From positions 1,460,215 to 1,524,214 of the forward strand of contig JACDOX010000084.1 of NCBI GenBank assembly GCA_014549065.1: a DNA stretch of 64,000 nt, read 5' to 3'. A model generated the notes under the pieces. That model was not told the DNA's origin and made no database searches. It saw only the letters and a list, made by a program, of their open reading frames with translations. This document shows, in pieces, positions 1-13,677 of the stretch (position 1 is the stretch's first letter; each line of letters opens with the position of its first letter). Origin of the DNA: Cardinalis cardinalis. Lineage: Eukaryota; Chordata; Aves; Passeriformes; Cardinalidae. The position numbers and the translations under genes were made by a program.

Positions 1-299
1 CAACAAGTTTTATTTTGTACNAACAAAGAGCTACTGATGAATTTTTCAGCAAGGGATACGCTAGTTTCAGAACGCCCAGTGAAAAGTTAATTTTCTGATA
101 ACTCCTAGGGTGAATTAACTTAATGAGTCACAGCTTTTCCTCCACTTTCTTTTGCTTCTCAAATCAGGTCTGAAGCAAAACACTCTCCTTACCCTAAAGT
201 GGATATTTGGAGGTCCTGCTCGTTACTTAGTAGAAGTAGTTCCTACATATCTTTAAAACCTGGGAAAAAAAAAGAAGAAAAAACAACTAAAGAACACTC

Positions 300-356
300 C
301 TCCCCTTGAAAAAAAAAANCAAAACAAAAACAAATTTTGAAAAAATCAACCAAAAC
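300..356. repeat. A/C-rich low-complexity tract
   Basis: Almost entirely A with scattered C, including poly-A runs and CAAAA/CCAAAA units, with one short T-run. It resembles the decayed poly-A or (CAAA)n tracts scattered through bird genomes. No flanking retrotransposed gene body is visible. Confidence 0.6.
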
Positions 357-1506
357 CCCTTATAGTTCAACTAATATAGCTATAAAGCAAGACTATTGCT
401 TTTCTCTCTTTCTGTGACTCNCCTCCAACAGGACGCTGAAGGCAGCAGAGATCTGAGCAAAATCTAGCAAACCATCAGCCAACATCAGCCTTGTCTTTGT
501 GCCATGGTGACACTTGACTAGATACAGCAGTGAGTGGGGAAANGTGGTGTTCTGGTGGAAATTCACTCAGTGTTGCCCTCTCCACTTTTCCTATGAGAGA
601 GATGATTGCCTTTCTTCCCCTTCCAAAACCATGTTCCTGATAGGCATGATACAAAGTTATGGCAACTAAACCAAGGAACAGTCTCTGCGTACGCATTTTC
701 AGTAAGGATTGAACAAAGCTTATGCAGTGAGGAATAAAAATTAATTTGCTAGAAATTCATTTGCATTCAGTGTTTTCATGATGAAGAGAAGAATGGGGGA
801 GCATNTCTTGGCAAAAGGGTGTCAACACCCCCCGTTCCTACTGCTGTTCTTAACCAAGTCTCACATGTATGTCAGAAGTCTGCCCTAAAGAAGGAAACGA
901 AACTCTGTAAGAAAACTGGCATGTGAATTTCCTCTTTTAGTACAAGAAGTGCATTTTTTGTAGTTGATACGGTCAAAAGAACATTTGAGTTGGTGAGAAA
1001 AAGTGGGGCATTCTGCANTGGTAAAGCATTGAAAAAAAAGAAAGGGCTTTTTCAGATTAGTGGTTCATTGTGCCACCCAGATAAGTTTGGGTATAACACA
1101 GTATAGTTTGTTGGGCTTCCGGTGGCTTTTGTGATAAAGCATCTCATCTTCATGAGGGGATATGAGAAGTTGTCACACATGTCCTTGTAGCTAGGAGCAA
1201 TAAAGAAGAGACACTGAGCAGGAAGTAGCACTTTCTTCTTCTTAGAANGAGAGTGTTAATTGTACCAGATGTCCTTGAACATTTAGAGTATGCAATTCAA
1301 TAACAGAGGGAATTTTGCTATCCAATTTGTTGCTGATTACTGTAAAAATGCTTCCTCTAATTTAGCCAGAGAAAATGTCTGTATTAGAAAGCTGGAGATA
1401 AATTGTTTGTCTTCTTGTGGCACGAGACTTATAAATGAAGGGGGAGGATTTGGAGGGAGATGAAAATAGTAAGAAATACAGTCTGAAAGAAGGATTTTCT
1501 CTTTCT

Positions 1507-1630
1507 CCAAAAAAAAAAAAAATCAACAAAAAAAACCCCCCACAAAACAACCAAAAAACCTACCAACAAATCCAACTAGATACAATTACACAAACAGATA
1601 CAAAAACAACCAAGAAAAAAAATGCAAAAT
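1507..1630. repeat. A/C-rich low-complexity tract
   Basis: About 120 bases made of A and C with very few G or T, beginning with a run of A followed by CAACAAA, ACCCCCC and ACAAACAG-type units. The plus-strand frame through it is simply Lys/Asn/Thr-rich translation of the repeat and is not a gene. Confidence 0.75.
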
Positions 1631-3219
1631 AGAAGCCCAGGCTCTGTAACTGAATTCAGTTATGTCAATTTTAACATTAAGTTACTAACAAACAAGCAAT
1701 CATGCTAAAGCACTGTTGAAGCAGGCTTTGTAGAGGATTAATTCTTTTCATTTACATTAGTTTTTCCACCACTTATTCAAAAGAAAAAAATTATTTTCAC
1801 CAGCAGTCTTTTTTAATGAGCACTTAAATTAACCCTGGGTGCTCTGCAAGTACTGAAGTCCTTGTAAAAGATACTCTTCACTCCAACACTGGACTCCCAC
1901 TCCTGGGAGCCATGAGTTTTTCATTAGTTGCTNACTTTTGAAACATCATGTCTCCTCTCTTGTCTCCTCCTTCAATATCCTGACAGGATAATGGGCAATA
2001 GGGGATAACAACTGCTCCCACTTTGACCCTGCTTCCACCAGTGTCTTCCTTCCAGCTTATAAGGGAAGAACATGAGAAGTCTTATTAAAAGACATGTGAA
2101 GTTTGAAAGCTGTAATTATTCCATTTCAACAAAAGCTATTTTTGCTGATTTTCTGGGCAAAGCAACATTGAAAAGAATAGTGAGAAATCTTGAAGCAACT
2201 CCTGCAGCCTCTCTGTGTTTCAATCAGCTACCAAAGAGGTTAGTTATCTCTTCTTTGACAAGATTATACTGTACTGGTACAGTTTTTCAGCACTGGAAAA
2301 AGCTTCCAAACAACTGAGCTTCAAACCTGAAAAAATTTGAACAATTTAAACTACTATTAGGAACTCAAGTAAATGACCAACACAAAACAAAATTGCTTTT
2401 CTCATAAAAATCCTGCCAGATGTACATCCTGTCCAGTAAGCCTACCCTAGGGGCAAAGCCCTATCTGGCTAATCCTGCAGAATCAGATAAGATAATAGAA
2501 AAGTTAGGCATGGTCTGTCCTTTGGAACAACAGCATTGCTGTGGAAATTTCTATTGGTCACACTTGAAGAAATGTAGCTAAATCTGTAGGGGTTACACAT
2601 GTGCCAGGTAGAGTATGATTGTATTTACTCATGATTAAAATAATCCATTCAATGTAAAGACTGAGTTTAGACTGCTGGTGGTCAAAAAGTTTCCATGCAC
2701 TTAGTTTTTAGCCAATGAAGACTGTGCCTACAAATTTTACAAGCATAAGAGCAGTCTGGTTCTCTTCACATGTCTAGGTTGGATTAGTCTTCAGTTTTAA
2801 AGAAATGTGCAAATTCTTGGTTTGNATTGGATGCCTAAGTGAGAAGAAAAGGAAAACAAAAGAAAAGGCTCCAAAAATTTGTACTAGAAAGAAACAACTT
2901 CTTTTCATTTAGGCAATGGGTTGAAATCCAGCCTGAATCAGCACTTAGAATAACATAAAACTTTAGGTTGATATTGAGTGGGATGGGCACAAAAGCAGTG
3001 GGAGCTCTTTCTCTGCTTCTTCTCTCATCAGAAAAATGAGAGGCAGGATTTGACTCATGGACAAAGAGAAAGCTTCAGGCAGTCAACAGTTTTCCTTCCT
3101 GCTGCCTCCTTGGCCACAGATGGGCAAATACAGATGTGCTCTCCCAGCTGTGCAGTGCTGACCTTACACCTCCCACGGCAGTACATGCAGCAGGGGTTTG
3201 CATCTGACCAAGCACATAA

Positions 3220-3276
3220 ACCTTTGGGGTTCATTCTTTGCAACCCGTAGGTTGCATTCTTTGCAGCCCCAAAGGT
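3220..3276. repeat. Two-step hairpin / inverted repeat with tetraloop
   Basis: The outer arms CCTTTGGGG (3221-3229) and CCCCAAAGG (3267-3275) are perfect complements, extended by one further A-T pair. The inner arms TGCAACC (3239-3245) and GGTTGCA (3250-3256) enclose a CGTA tetraloop. The unpaired sides both carry an ATTCTTT motif, so direct and inverted repetition coexist. Transcribed, this would form a roughly 57-nt stem-loop with an internal loop of about 9 by 10 nt. It is shorter than a typical microRNA precursor and no function is known. Confidence 0.6.
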
Positions 3277-6200
3277 AAAAAGGGAAATTGACAGCTATAG
3301 ACTGGGTAAAGCAGCTGAGTGAAACTGGAGAATTTTTCCAGAAGGCAAATGACGTCCCCAAAGCATTTCTAAATCACTCTTTCTGGANGCTCTGGGATGG
3401 CTGCACTTTCCCTCCTCTGCCCTATCCCAGGCTTCTTCTCTAGCTATAATGGAGTCAGTGTGATGGTTTTCCAACAGTATAAAAAAAGTAATAAAGTAAA
3501 AAGAAGTCTCTTTTCTCTAATAGAATTAAAGATTTGTTTCCAGGCAGACTGCAGGTGTCAAGCACCGGCAGATTTTAAAAAAACCTGTAATATCTTCATG
3601 CAGCACATCTTCCAGGGAACAAAGTCTTCCCTCNAGATGACAGCAATACCACTCCAGTGTCACATGCTTCTTTCTGCTTGATCAAACCTGNTGACATTTA
3701 CAGAACCAAACAGAAATACCTGAGCAGCTCAAGGAAAGACACATCCTTTATGTGAGTAGAAGCCAATTAGAAACTCTGCGAACTGCTGTCTGCAAAAAAA
3801 ATAACAGACTACCAAAACATGCAATAAGAGAAATAGTCTTGAACATGACAGCACATCATCTGGATGTTCCTGGAGGCAGGAGCAACAGGGGAATAACATA
3901 CACAGTTGCAATGAGGATTCAAGGCATAGAATAAGAGGTGGATAACCAAATGGAAACACAGAAAAGGGTGCAGAATGGCTGAAAGCTTTCCCTTCGACAT
4001 TTCTGGTTCTCTTCATTTTCTCNGTACATTTGTGGAGAAGCAAGACAAGGCTCACAAAAAAATGAAAAGGCTACATCAGTATGAATTGATGAGTGTGAGC
4101 TGCCCTATTAGGGAAAATAAGGACATTTTTCTATTTTTGCCAGGCCTGTTTTGACCTTCACAAACATTATCTTCCTGGAATCCCTGATATAATAAACGAA
4201 TTGTCACCTGACAGAAGTGTCAGTTGATAGGACAAAGTTGCTGTCTGACCAAAGACTGATAAGAAAGGGACTTTCACTTCACAGACAGGAGATTGTTAGG
4301 GTTTTATTCAGTACTTCACAAATGAGCCCTGCTGCTCTCTGGGGCTCGTTTAACTATCAGAAAATGTAGCCCTATGCATGTGCATACATAATCTTATAAC
4401 TTCCATATTTATAGCCTCTTTGGAAATTTTCTATTACAGAGGACAGCACAGGAGCACAGCAAGTTCACAGCTACTTGTCCTGGTTACGTGCACATGTCAA
4501 AACTTGTCCATTTTTTCTTGTGTCATTTGGAAAAGAACTGCAGACTCTTGCTCCCACCTGTGTTTTCAGACTTGGCAGGTATCTCAATGCTCTCTCTGGG
4601 CTCCAGCTCAGTGTCTCTTTGCTGGCAGTGTGTAACCACTCTGTGCAGCTGGTTTTTCCCCACTGTTTGTCAGTACATGCGCTCTGGGCTTCCTGCTGCC
4701 ATCTGGCCATCAGTGCGAGATCACAGCTCCTGCTCCCACGAGGAAGGAACCACAAGACAAGGTCACAGATAAACAATATCAGAATACACNAACCTTTGTG
4801 TAGCTGCACCTCATGTTGTGTTGGCATTCCTGTAACCCAGTTTTTACCTTTTTTAGCAATTCAATCAATGATTTTGCTACAGTAGATAAGCATGAAATGA
4901 ATTTTCAGAGTTGTTTATCGATACCACAAAGCCATGCAGCTCAGGAAGTCTTGTAAGTCCTAATGCAAGTCAGTTCACTTGTATTTATCTTTCTCAGGTG
5001 ATTTCATCTAACATCAAAACAGAAATGAATAGAATATTTTCCTTTTTTTCAGAAATTATATTGCTGGTGTCTTCCTATATCTTCTTCAGAGTCTAACAAG
5101 TACATTTCTGCTCTGGTTTCTTCAAGTTCTTGGAGGACATTACATCTCTTTTAGCATTTCCACAACAACCTCTTTCTTATATACCTCACATATTTTGTAC
5201 AGAGTTATAAGATCACTGANTTTGGATGGGATTCTTGGACGTTGTTTCGCATAGATGGATAGGGATAATATAGGAATAACAACAAAACTGGCAAACTGAT
5301 GTACAAAGGAGAGATTTTGGTACCCTTAACCTGCAGCAATATGACATAACCACTGGGGTGAAGGGACAGCTCAGTGTCATTTAGGTAGTCTGGACGTGAC
5401 AAGGTCAAGAGGTAATCAAACCACCAAAAGGCTGGGCNGAGCATTTTAACTTGTCGAAGACAAATGCGTACAAAAATGTATTTTAGGAACAAAACTTCTC
5501 ATCTAGCCTTTCATCTACTGCATCTTCAATTATCTTTAATCAAATATAGAAAAACAAAAACCCAATAACAAACCAAGTAAGTTTTTTTTTTCTCATTGGT
5601 TCCAGACAGNGATTTTCTTGTTTTAAATGTGACAGCAATAGCCCAATATACTTGTGCAATTGCTACAGAAGGACAGATAACAGTGAAGTCTTTCTTTGTC
5701 ATACACAGTNTATTCAGAATTTCTCACAATAAACAGTACTCTTGCCTAAGAAAAAAATTTTCTCATAGTAATTTTCAATGAAACTCTGTGCAACTTATTC
5801 CTTAAATAAAATTGATCTGTCAACTTTTTATCGAGTGTAATGGAAAATTCAGATGAGAAACCCAAACCTCTTTAAACATGTCAAGCATCTTCTCCCCTAA
5901 ATGTGGAGTAGTCATGGAAGCTATTACTATACTGCATGGCTGAAATACTTTCTTGGTTGAATGGAGTTTTTCTTAATAGTTTGTGGTCACATTCAGTTTC
6001 TANTTCACTGTTCATCCACGGATATCAGACCCTTCATCAAAGTAAACATGTGCAGTTCAGGCATCCTTTAGAATATATATCTTTCCCTGTACTCTTTATT
6101 AGCTCTTACTTATAAAAAAAACTACATAAANACGTCGAGTCTCTATAATTTTGTGAAGGCACATATTCACTCTCAGAGTTGAAAATATCTCCTCTTTATT

Positions 6201-9200
6201 TTTTTTTTTAAAGGGCTGACTCAAAAGTAACTCAGTCAAGATGGTATAACCAAAGCCACACATAAGATGCAATTAGTAGCCCCTGCGTAGCCCNTTTGAA
6301 CAGTGAAGACATTGAGAGTCTTGAATATGGTACTGATTTCTTCACTAGAAATTGCAGATGTCAAAACTGCAAGGAAATCAGCCAGCATCTGGACTTGTTT
6401 CCCTGAATGAACCGCAGTACTGAGTCTGCTCTTTCGGTGTACATTTAATTCTGGTACTGCAACATTGTTATCCACATAGACACATCACTGGTGTGATAAG
6501 AGCTATGATTAAAACCAGAAATCTGAGAAAAGAAGAGGGAGAATTTTTTGCCAGCTAATGTTATTATATGTTTTCATCACTACCACAGAATTTGTCCTAT
6601 AAATCATACAAGATGACGAAGCCAGAACTCCCTGCAGCTAAGACCTGGCAACAGGAATTTACACAAGCCCTCGAGAGTAATGAGGGTCAATTTACTTTAT
6701 ATTTCCCTGGGAAAATAACCTAGATTCATCACATATATATTTTATCATGTTTAACATATTTTACAGAAAGACAGAATCTTTGTAAATATATTCCCCTCTT
6801 CACAGTATTCTGCTAAATTTAACTTTGACCTTAATCAAACCTGAGGCTGGAGTCGAAGAAAAGGCATAGCATTTTATCACACATGATCAAGTGTGTGCAC
6901 AATTGTGTTTGGTGCTTAGCCACTAGGGACAGATGTCAGGAGTACCTTAACATGGCTTTCATCACAGCGCTGAAGCAGGTAGAAAGATTGTCTTGGTGGG
7001 AAGGGCAGTTATGAAAACTAGGTCAAAGGAGGAAATAGAAATAAGAGAGAAAAAANCAGAAAATAAATATGTTTAAAGACTGACAGTGTTGAGCCCTATA
7101 GCAACATTAGGCAACAAATATGCAGAAAAACCCCTTTTAGTTACCAGTGTTATTTTCTCTCAGGCTAAAATGTAACAGTCCTCATACACACAAATGCATT
7201 TAGCTGTCTGAAATTATTTTCACCTCAAAGGATGCTGACAGCTCAGATAAGGTACATTTGAGGTCCCCTATAGGTCTCACAATCTTATCTTTCATTGAAA
7301 ACCAGAATTTGCCACAACAGCGCTGTACCTAAGTTGCAAGTACTCAGATAACCTATTTAGATAATAAGTAGCATTCAACAGTCATTTTTATGGAAAACAA
7401 ACTTAAGATTTAGCTTACCTAAAATAGATTTACTTCTTATTTTTTAGATCCTACCACAGGCTGTTTTCTACCTACCATTACTCCAGAGATATTTTATGCT
7501 CCTCTCGAGGAACTACTTGTTGGACCNAAGGGATGATGCAAAAGTTTATTTACATGCCCCAGAAGAATATAAAGGGAATATTGCCACTGTAATCACTGGG
7601 GAAACCTTGAGAGCTTTCGACACAGTTCTCCTCAGATGACTTAAACCATTTCCCTCTCCCCTGATTTTTTTTATAGTCATGCAGTTTGGTAATCCTGATT
7701 CACTGAGTTTTTTTAGAGACAGATTTTTTTTTCATATTTGGCAGTTCTAGTTACTTTTACCAGGTTACATAATACAAAAGGAGAAGAGCAAAGTGCCTGG
7801 CTGACCATCCAGCCTTCACCTGGACTTAGAGAGATGCATTTTGCTATAGATGCAGAAACACGGGCTCTTCCCTCTCTGTATGTGCAGCATAAACATAGGN
7901 CAAACTAAAATGAAAACAATTGTGCTTTACTATACGAAACATAATGTGTGTCCAAATACAGAATATGGACTGTCTTCTAACAGCTTTGTGTTATTATTCT
8001 ATTGTTATGCTTTCCCTAAGTGAATAGGCAGTTACTCAACAAATAAAAAATATAGCCTTGNATTAGGGAATTTAATTCCCAAAAATAGCACAGAACATGC
8101 AATTCCCCATTTAATTTCAGAATATGAAAAAATTAAGAAATCCAAAGAATAAATCCAGGGAAGAGGGGAATGTAAATCTTCATTTTCATTATTTTTAGAA
8201 AAAAATAGAATAAATTAATATAAAATAAACAATAGCAACTGCACTATGCCAGATTATGCTGAAGAAAAATGAAAGATGGAGTTAGTAACACTCACTGGCA
8301 ACACCGTATTAAAAAAATTACAGCAAGAAGTAACATACTCAAAGGGGTTTTTTCTGCTCAGTTAAAAATTATCCATAAATCTCCTTCAGATATTTTCTGT
8401 GATGGTGCTGGCCTGCTACCCTCACATATTTTCTGCAAAAGCTGGGGAATTAAAAAGCTAAACCAGAANGCGCACACACACTCACACCTCAAAAATCCCC
8501 TATATCCAACTAGAAAAAAAAACCCAAAGCTGACCATTTATTCAAAAATGCATATCATTTTTNAATAAATTTATCTCTAAACCAGAGCTATTTCTGCAAT
8601 AGTTACCTTCTGTGAACAAGACACACACATGTTAACTTCATGCATGCAAGCATTTATGAAGGACAAGGACCAAGAGCCATTCACTGTGGATCCCAACACC
8701 AATTAAAATTGCAGTGCTGGTAGCTACAAAACTACAGATGTAAGCATTAATTTGATCTGCTTACTGATATGAAACCCATTTTTACTTAACCGTGAGCATG
8801 GAAATATTGATTCGTTGTTCATGAGTTATGCTCTCACTGTGAAATCTGAAGCCATAATTGTCTGGCTGGAACAAATTAAGATGTTAAATAGCTTCAGCAG
8901 TTCTGGGTCTAGACAAATGAAAGAACAGGTTATTACAAGGTGGGAATGGTATCCAAATTTTATTCCTTATGTTAGAGTAATTTTATAATATATATTGTCA
9001 CACCTAAGTCTTCCAAACTGCCAAATCTTCCTCAATAAAACTCATTAAAATAATTTCCAAAAAGAGCTAAGTATTCAGTTGTAATAAACGTGTCTGCTTT
9101 AGTTGTATGACTGGGATATAAGCATTAACATTAGTTCTTTATCCAAGAAATTAACAACAACCAAAAATTAAGGAAAAATATAATAGTCAAAAATCAAAAT

Positions 9201-12200
9201 ATTCTTTTTGGTTTAACATCACAAAATATGGATTATCTACCATGCCTCCTTAAGAAATAGATTTAGAATATATGAAAAATTAATTGTTCATTATTCACTG
9301 ATTTTATTCTGATCACAAGTGTGGGGTGTGTGGGANGAGAAATTAAAACTAGAACAAGTTTCTGCGAACACAATGGAAACAGAAGTGGGAAACAGAGACT
9401 CTACCCCATTAGTGGATCCAGAAAACCTAAAAAACAAGAGGGCCGTAGTGAGAATATTTTCATCATATAAATTGTCAGATCAGAAGTCAGACAGTAGCAA
9501 CCCCCATTTCCTCCTGTGCAACATATAAATGGCCATTTCTTGGCAGCAGTGCCTGCCAACCTGCTTAGGTGGACAGCAGACTGAAAGTTGTGTGGATACA
9601 GAAGCTAGAACTGCACTCTTGCTCTAGGTAAAAGCCCTTACATGCCAGCATGACAGGATTAAAATACGATGCCAAGACAAATCTGCTGGGTTTTTTTCAT
9701 TTTGGTTTGGGGTTTTGTTATGATTTTTATGTGAAGATTTTGTTGCTCTGTGATTTTTTTTTGTTCAGAAGAAACAACCACATACGTGTTTTAAAAATGA
9801 AAGATGCAGTCTTTATAGTGATTAACAACCTCATTCTTCAGATACAGAAATCAAAATAAATAAATAAAAAGAATTGAAAAAAGAAAACCATGTCTGTACA
9901 TACTCTATCATTATTGCCAGAAAAGCTGAATTACCTTCAGGCCAGTACTGAGTGGGCTTCAGCAGCTACAAAAAGTTGTTTGTGGCCATCAGAAAGGAGG
10001 GACTAGGAAAAGAATTTCACTAGCCTGTTCATGTGTTTTTCTAAAAGAACAGAACTGAGTTACGTGCTAATGGCCGAGTCATGTGCTAATATACTCCTAC
10101 ACCGACGGCCCATAAAGGACCATGCTCTGGATAACTAATGCACAGAGACTACAATTCTCCTAGGACCCTGAACAAAACTCCTTTTACGGCCCCTGAAAGC
10201 CATGGGAAATATTCCTTCTACTGGGTAATTTCCAAGAATTTCAGCCCTTTATTCCTCATCTTCTGGANTGTGTTGTGATGTAGTATCATGACCAAAAGAT
10301 TCCAATCCAATGCTATTTCAGGACAGACCGCATCACTGGTGATTTTACTGGTGACAAGTTTCTGTCTTCACTTTAAAACAAAATAGAATCTCAGAGTATC
10401 ACATACAGAGGTTTTTAATTCAGTAACATTCACAATTAGGCAACCCTCTCCCCCTTCTCAAGAGAGGAGGAAGCAAGGAAATATTAACATGTTCTGTTAC
10501 AGTTGTGTCCTTAGAAGTCAGTGTCTATCCCACATTCTGCCCAAGCAAACAAAATAACAGAAAGCATTTAAAAAATCAGATAGTCATAGAAATTATGGAA
10601 GATAAAATGTTTGCAACTAAGCAGGAGTGTCAAGATATCTGCTGTTCTGATTGCCAGCAGCAAAGTAACCTTTAATTGATCTCTTAAATTAATTTTCTTG
10701 TAAATATAATTTTCTTCCTGAATGATCCAAAAAATTGACACTGTAGTTCCTCATCCGAACATAAACAAAGGAAAAAAAATGTATTACCCTTTGATTTTCA
10801 CAAACATTCCTTTAGGTAACAATCATTTAAATCCTTCTCAAATCCAGTTATGTTAAAATTATTCTTCACAGACTATTGCTTTTTTTTCCTCTCTATTTTC
10901 ATGGTTAGTAAAATCATGCTGCCAGATCCAACAAGTTGACATCCCTGGCTGCAGCCACAAACAAGAGCTTGATTTTCATTTAGCACTTCACCAGAAAAAG
11001 AGACAGACCACTCGAGGTTAGAACAGAAGTGCAAAAGACCCAAGTGAGGCTACATAATAAAAGCTTTATACAATTTATACTCTACCAACTTATAAAAGGA
11101 AGCCTTATGATCTGGAAGTCACAGGCAGGAGAGCACAATGCATTGCAACAAAGGAAATTGCTATTTGCAGCCTCAATCCTTTTTGGAGCACATGCCCCCA
11201 TTAAATGTCTTGTATGACTTCCCTCCTTGCTTACCTGAAGTCCTGATAATCTTGATAATCTCCAGAAAATGAATGCAGTCAGCAGCCAACAAGGTCTCTG
11301 TTTCTATGTCCTGAAAATCATGTTATTTTTAACAAGTCATATGTAAAAAGCAGGCCAGGGTGATGAAAAGAACAATGTTGCTCTGTTTATTTGAGGTTGT
11401 TGTTTGGCCCTTTTTTCTCCTCATCTTTTCCATTAATTAGAAAGGCCCTGAAGTTGTAAGATAATTGGGGAAAAAACAAATCTTTAATATTTTTTTTTGG
11501 ATTTTGANAACCAGAAGCCAGCTGAGTATCACTCGTGTTTCTACAGTGAACCCATACTTACAGAGCAGGAATTTAAGTTCCATAGGCTTGGCTAATCTTT
11601 ATCCAAACTTGCAGGTAGGACAGAAAAATAGGAAGAAGATAAAAGGAAAACGAACAGAATAAAGGTGTTCATCCTCAGGATGGAAACAATCATGTTTCAT
11701 CTTCTTATCTGAATGTCATTTTAAAATCTGCATAACAAAGGCTGTCCTGCTGAGAATCTTCTCCTCCTCAAGGNATTGCAAGGTTTCTTTTCATACTCCC
11801 TATGCTACAGCAGCTACTATAGAGAGACAGTTCATATTCTGATGGAGAAGCACATTTATAGAATCACAGAAAGCCCAGAAAGGTGTGTGAAGGGCTCAAT
11901 ATCACAGCAATTTAGCAGGCCCTAGCCAGCATAGGGTTCCTTAGAGATCATACATAGACAAAAAAAGCTATACCCATTTTACATAATTACTCTGAACTGA
12001 AGTTGGGACAGAATCTGAGGCTCTGTCGCTGGGTTTTTGTGATGGCAGCTTTGTTATTCCTATAAACAAAAACCATGCATCAGTAAAGACATCCCACCAG
12101 ATGCAAAATAAAGAAAGAAATTATTTAACAACAGCAATACTGAAATGAAGCNCCAGAAAATTTTTTATTTATGTTCAAGCATCATACAGGAAAAAAAAAA

Positions 12201-12819
12201 ACAACTAAAAAACCCAACACCTACTCTCTGTTTGATGAAATAATCAGCAGCATCCAGTAATAAAACTTCACTATTCAGTCTTTTGCTGCACTAGTACGTT
12301 ATTAGGAACTGTAATANTGATATTTGTGATGCTATTGTAACTCCAAATTTTGGACTTTATTCAACAGAGCAGTTAGAGTCCAGGGCACAGACTCAAGGCT
12401 TGATGCAGTTCAGAACTTCTGTCAGCTTCCTGTGTGACAGTGTGCTGATTGATTTATCTCTCTAGGTTTTCTTTATATAGAGTCATTATTCTTTCCCTTT
12501 GCCATTTATTGTTCATACATTACCTTATTTCCTAAAAACTGATCATCACTGCAACAGGAAGTTTAACAATGTTTCTAAAAATACTCTTTCCTAAAGTCTA
12601 GGGAATGATACTTATTACAAGACTACAGCATCTAAAACAGCCATACAAGATCACTCAAGATATTTGCAAGTGTGCTGCAATCAGAAGCAGCCAAGACAAT
12701 GCAACCTTAACGTCTACAGGAGGAACTCCAAGATTGAAGGAAAAGGTATATTAGCTCAGGCTTAGCACCATGCAAACACATATCAGAGTTAGCCTGATGT
12801 ACATACTGTGGAGCACTCC
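3277..12819. other. Unique-looking noncoding stretch
   Basis: About 9.5 kb of AT-rich sequence without recognisable coding exons, RNA genes or CR1 3' ends. The longest overlapping frames (around 4.47-4.89 kb, up to 136 codons) are open on both strands in a locally GC-richer patch and have no recognisable domain, so I treat them as chance. A short A-rich/AACCC tract lies near 12190-12220. Confidence 0.55.
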
Positions 12820-13260
12820 TCTTGACACATCCCAGGCTCTCATCTGTCCCTGATGTCCCACTTGTCACATTTAGTCATACCTTGCTCTGAATAGGATACA
12901 GCCTGAAGCCCGCAGGGCAGGATGTCTGCTAAGTTGTCCCAGTTTCCTGTTAGATCATTGCCTCCTGGGAGAGATTGGAATGTTAATGGTGAATGGCTCA
13001 AAACCGTCGGCCAGGTTTGCACCACCCCCCACAATGGAAAGGGAGCAGGAACGTTTTTGGTTGAGTGTGGTGAAACCTCTGATCTTCACAAGACAGAGGG
13101 GGTTCCCATGTAAACCTAAACTATCCTGACCCACTGAACTTTGTGTTTTGTGGGCTTTCCCCCACCCCCAATGCATCGAGACTGTGACCATCACTTTGAC
13201 CAATAGACAAGTGACAAGGACACTTTGACCATTAAGCAAATATTGTGTTCAATCCCAAAT
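12820..13260. other. Compositionally distinct block, possible solo LTR or decayed exon
   Basis: This block is richer in G+C than its surroundings and has several CpGs and C-runs, such as CCACCCCCC near 13021-13027 and the C-rich run near 13160. It is open in two overlapping minus-strand frames. It abuts the CR1 cluster that starts at 13288. The pattern could fit an old LTR or a degraded coding segment. I see no TG...CA termini, target-site duplication or recognisable protein motif, so its identity is unknown. Confidence 0.25.
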
Positions 13261-13287
13261 AGCTCTAAAAGACAGTCTNAAAATGTA

Positions 13288-13660
13288 ATTTAGAATGAAA
13301 GGGACCTTCAGGAGCTACCTAGTGTAATACCTAGACTGTTGTTCAAAGATCAAAATGCTCAGCACCTTGCCCAGGGTCATGAACACTTCCAGCAACAGAG
13401 ATTTCCTCACATCTTCTGGAAACTGATGTTTGATCAATTCCACCATGAAAAAGTTGTTCCTATCACCCAGTCAGGAATTCCCATGCTCCANCTGATGCGC
13501 ACTGACTCCTGTCCCTTCACTGGGTACCTCCAAGACGANTGTCACTTCCTCTTATCAGTGTCCTGCAAGCAGACAGTTGTAGACAGCAACAAGACNTCTC
13601 TAAGTCCTCTCTTCTCCAGGCTACAGTTCCTTCAGACTCATTCATATGGCTTGTGTCAGC
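13288..13660 (-). mobile_element. CR1 LINE 3' end, older copy
   Basis: Read on the plus strand, this gives the reverse complement of a CR1 3' region. It starts at TAGAATGAAAGGGACCTTCA and continues through the first-person landmarks of CR1 tails: an early 'cagggtcatgaacacttcc' type segment, a 'cccttcactgggtacctcc' type segment and CTTCTCCAGGCTACAGTTCC near 13611-13630. It is clearly diverged and has no intact ORF. A second CR1 3' end begins immediately downstream in the same orientation, so this copy was truncated by it or the two inserted next to each other. Identification rests on remembered CR1 consensus structure. Confidence 0.75.
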
Positions 13661-13677
13661 ACCATGAAAATCTTCAA

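Larger units (their letters stand above)
1..3219. other. Unique-looking noncoding stretch
   Basis: AT-rich sequence with no recognisable gene, RNA gene or CR1 element. The open frames here are under 100 codons and overlap stop-rich sequence on both strands. It contains two A/C-rich tracts (about 300-356 and 1507-1630), listed separately, and otherwise nothing I can support. Confidence 0.6.

Noticed and set aside
4471..4885. Overlapping plus- and minus-strand frames of 94-136 codons
   Set aside because: Open in several phases on both strands at once, which reflects low stop-codon density in a GC-richer patch rather than coding.
11859..12030. ATAGAATCACAGAAAG followed by CCCATTTTACATAATT, hinting at a CR1 end or a MIR-type SINE
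   Set aside because: Only the first few bases match a CR1 terminus, and the MIR-like string lacks the rest of the conserved core in the right order.
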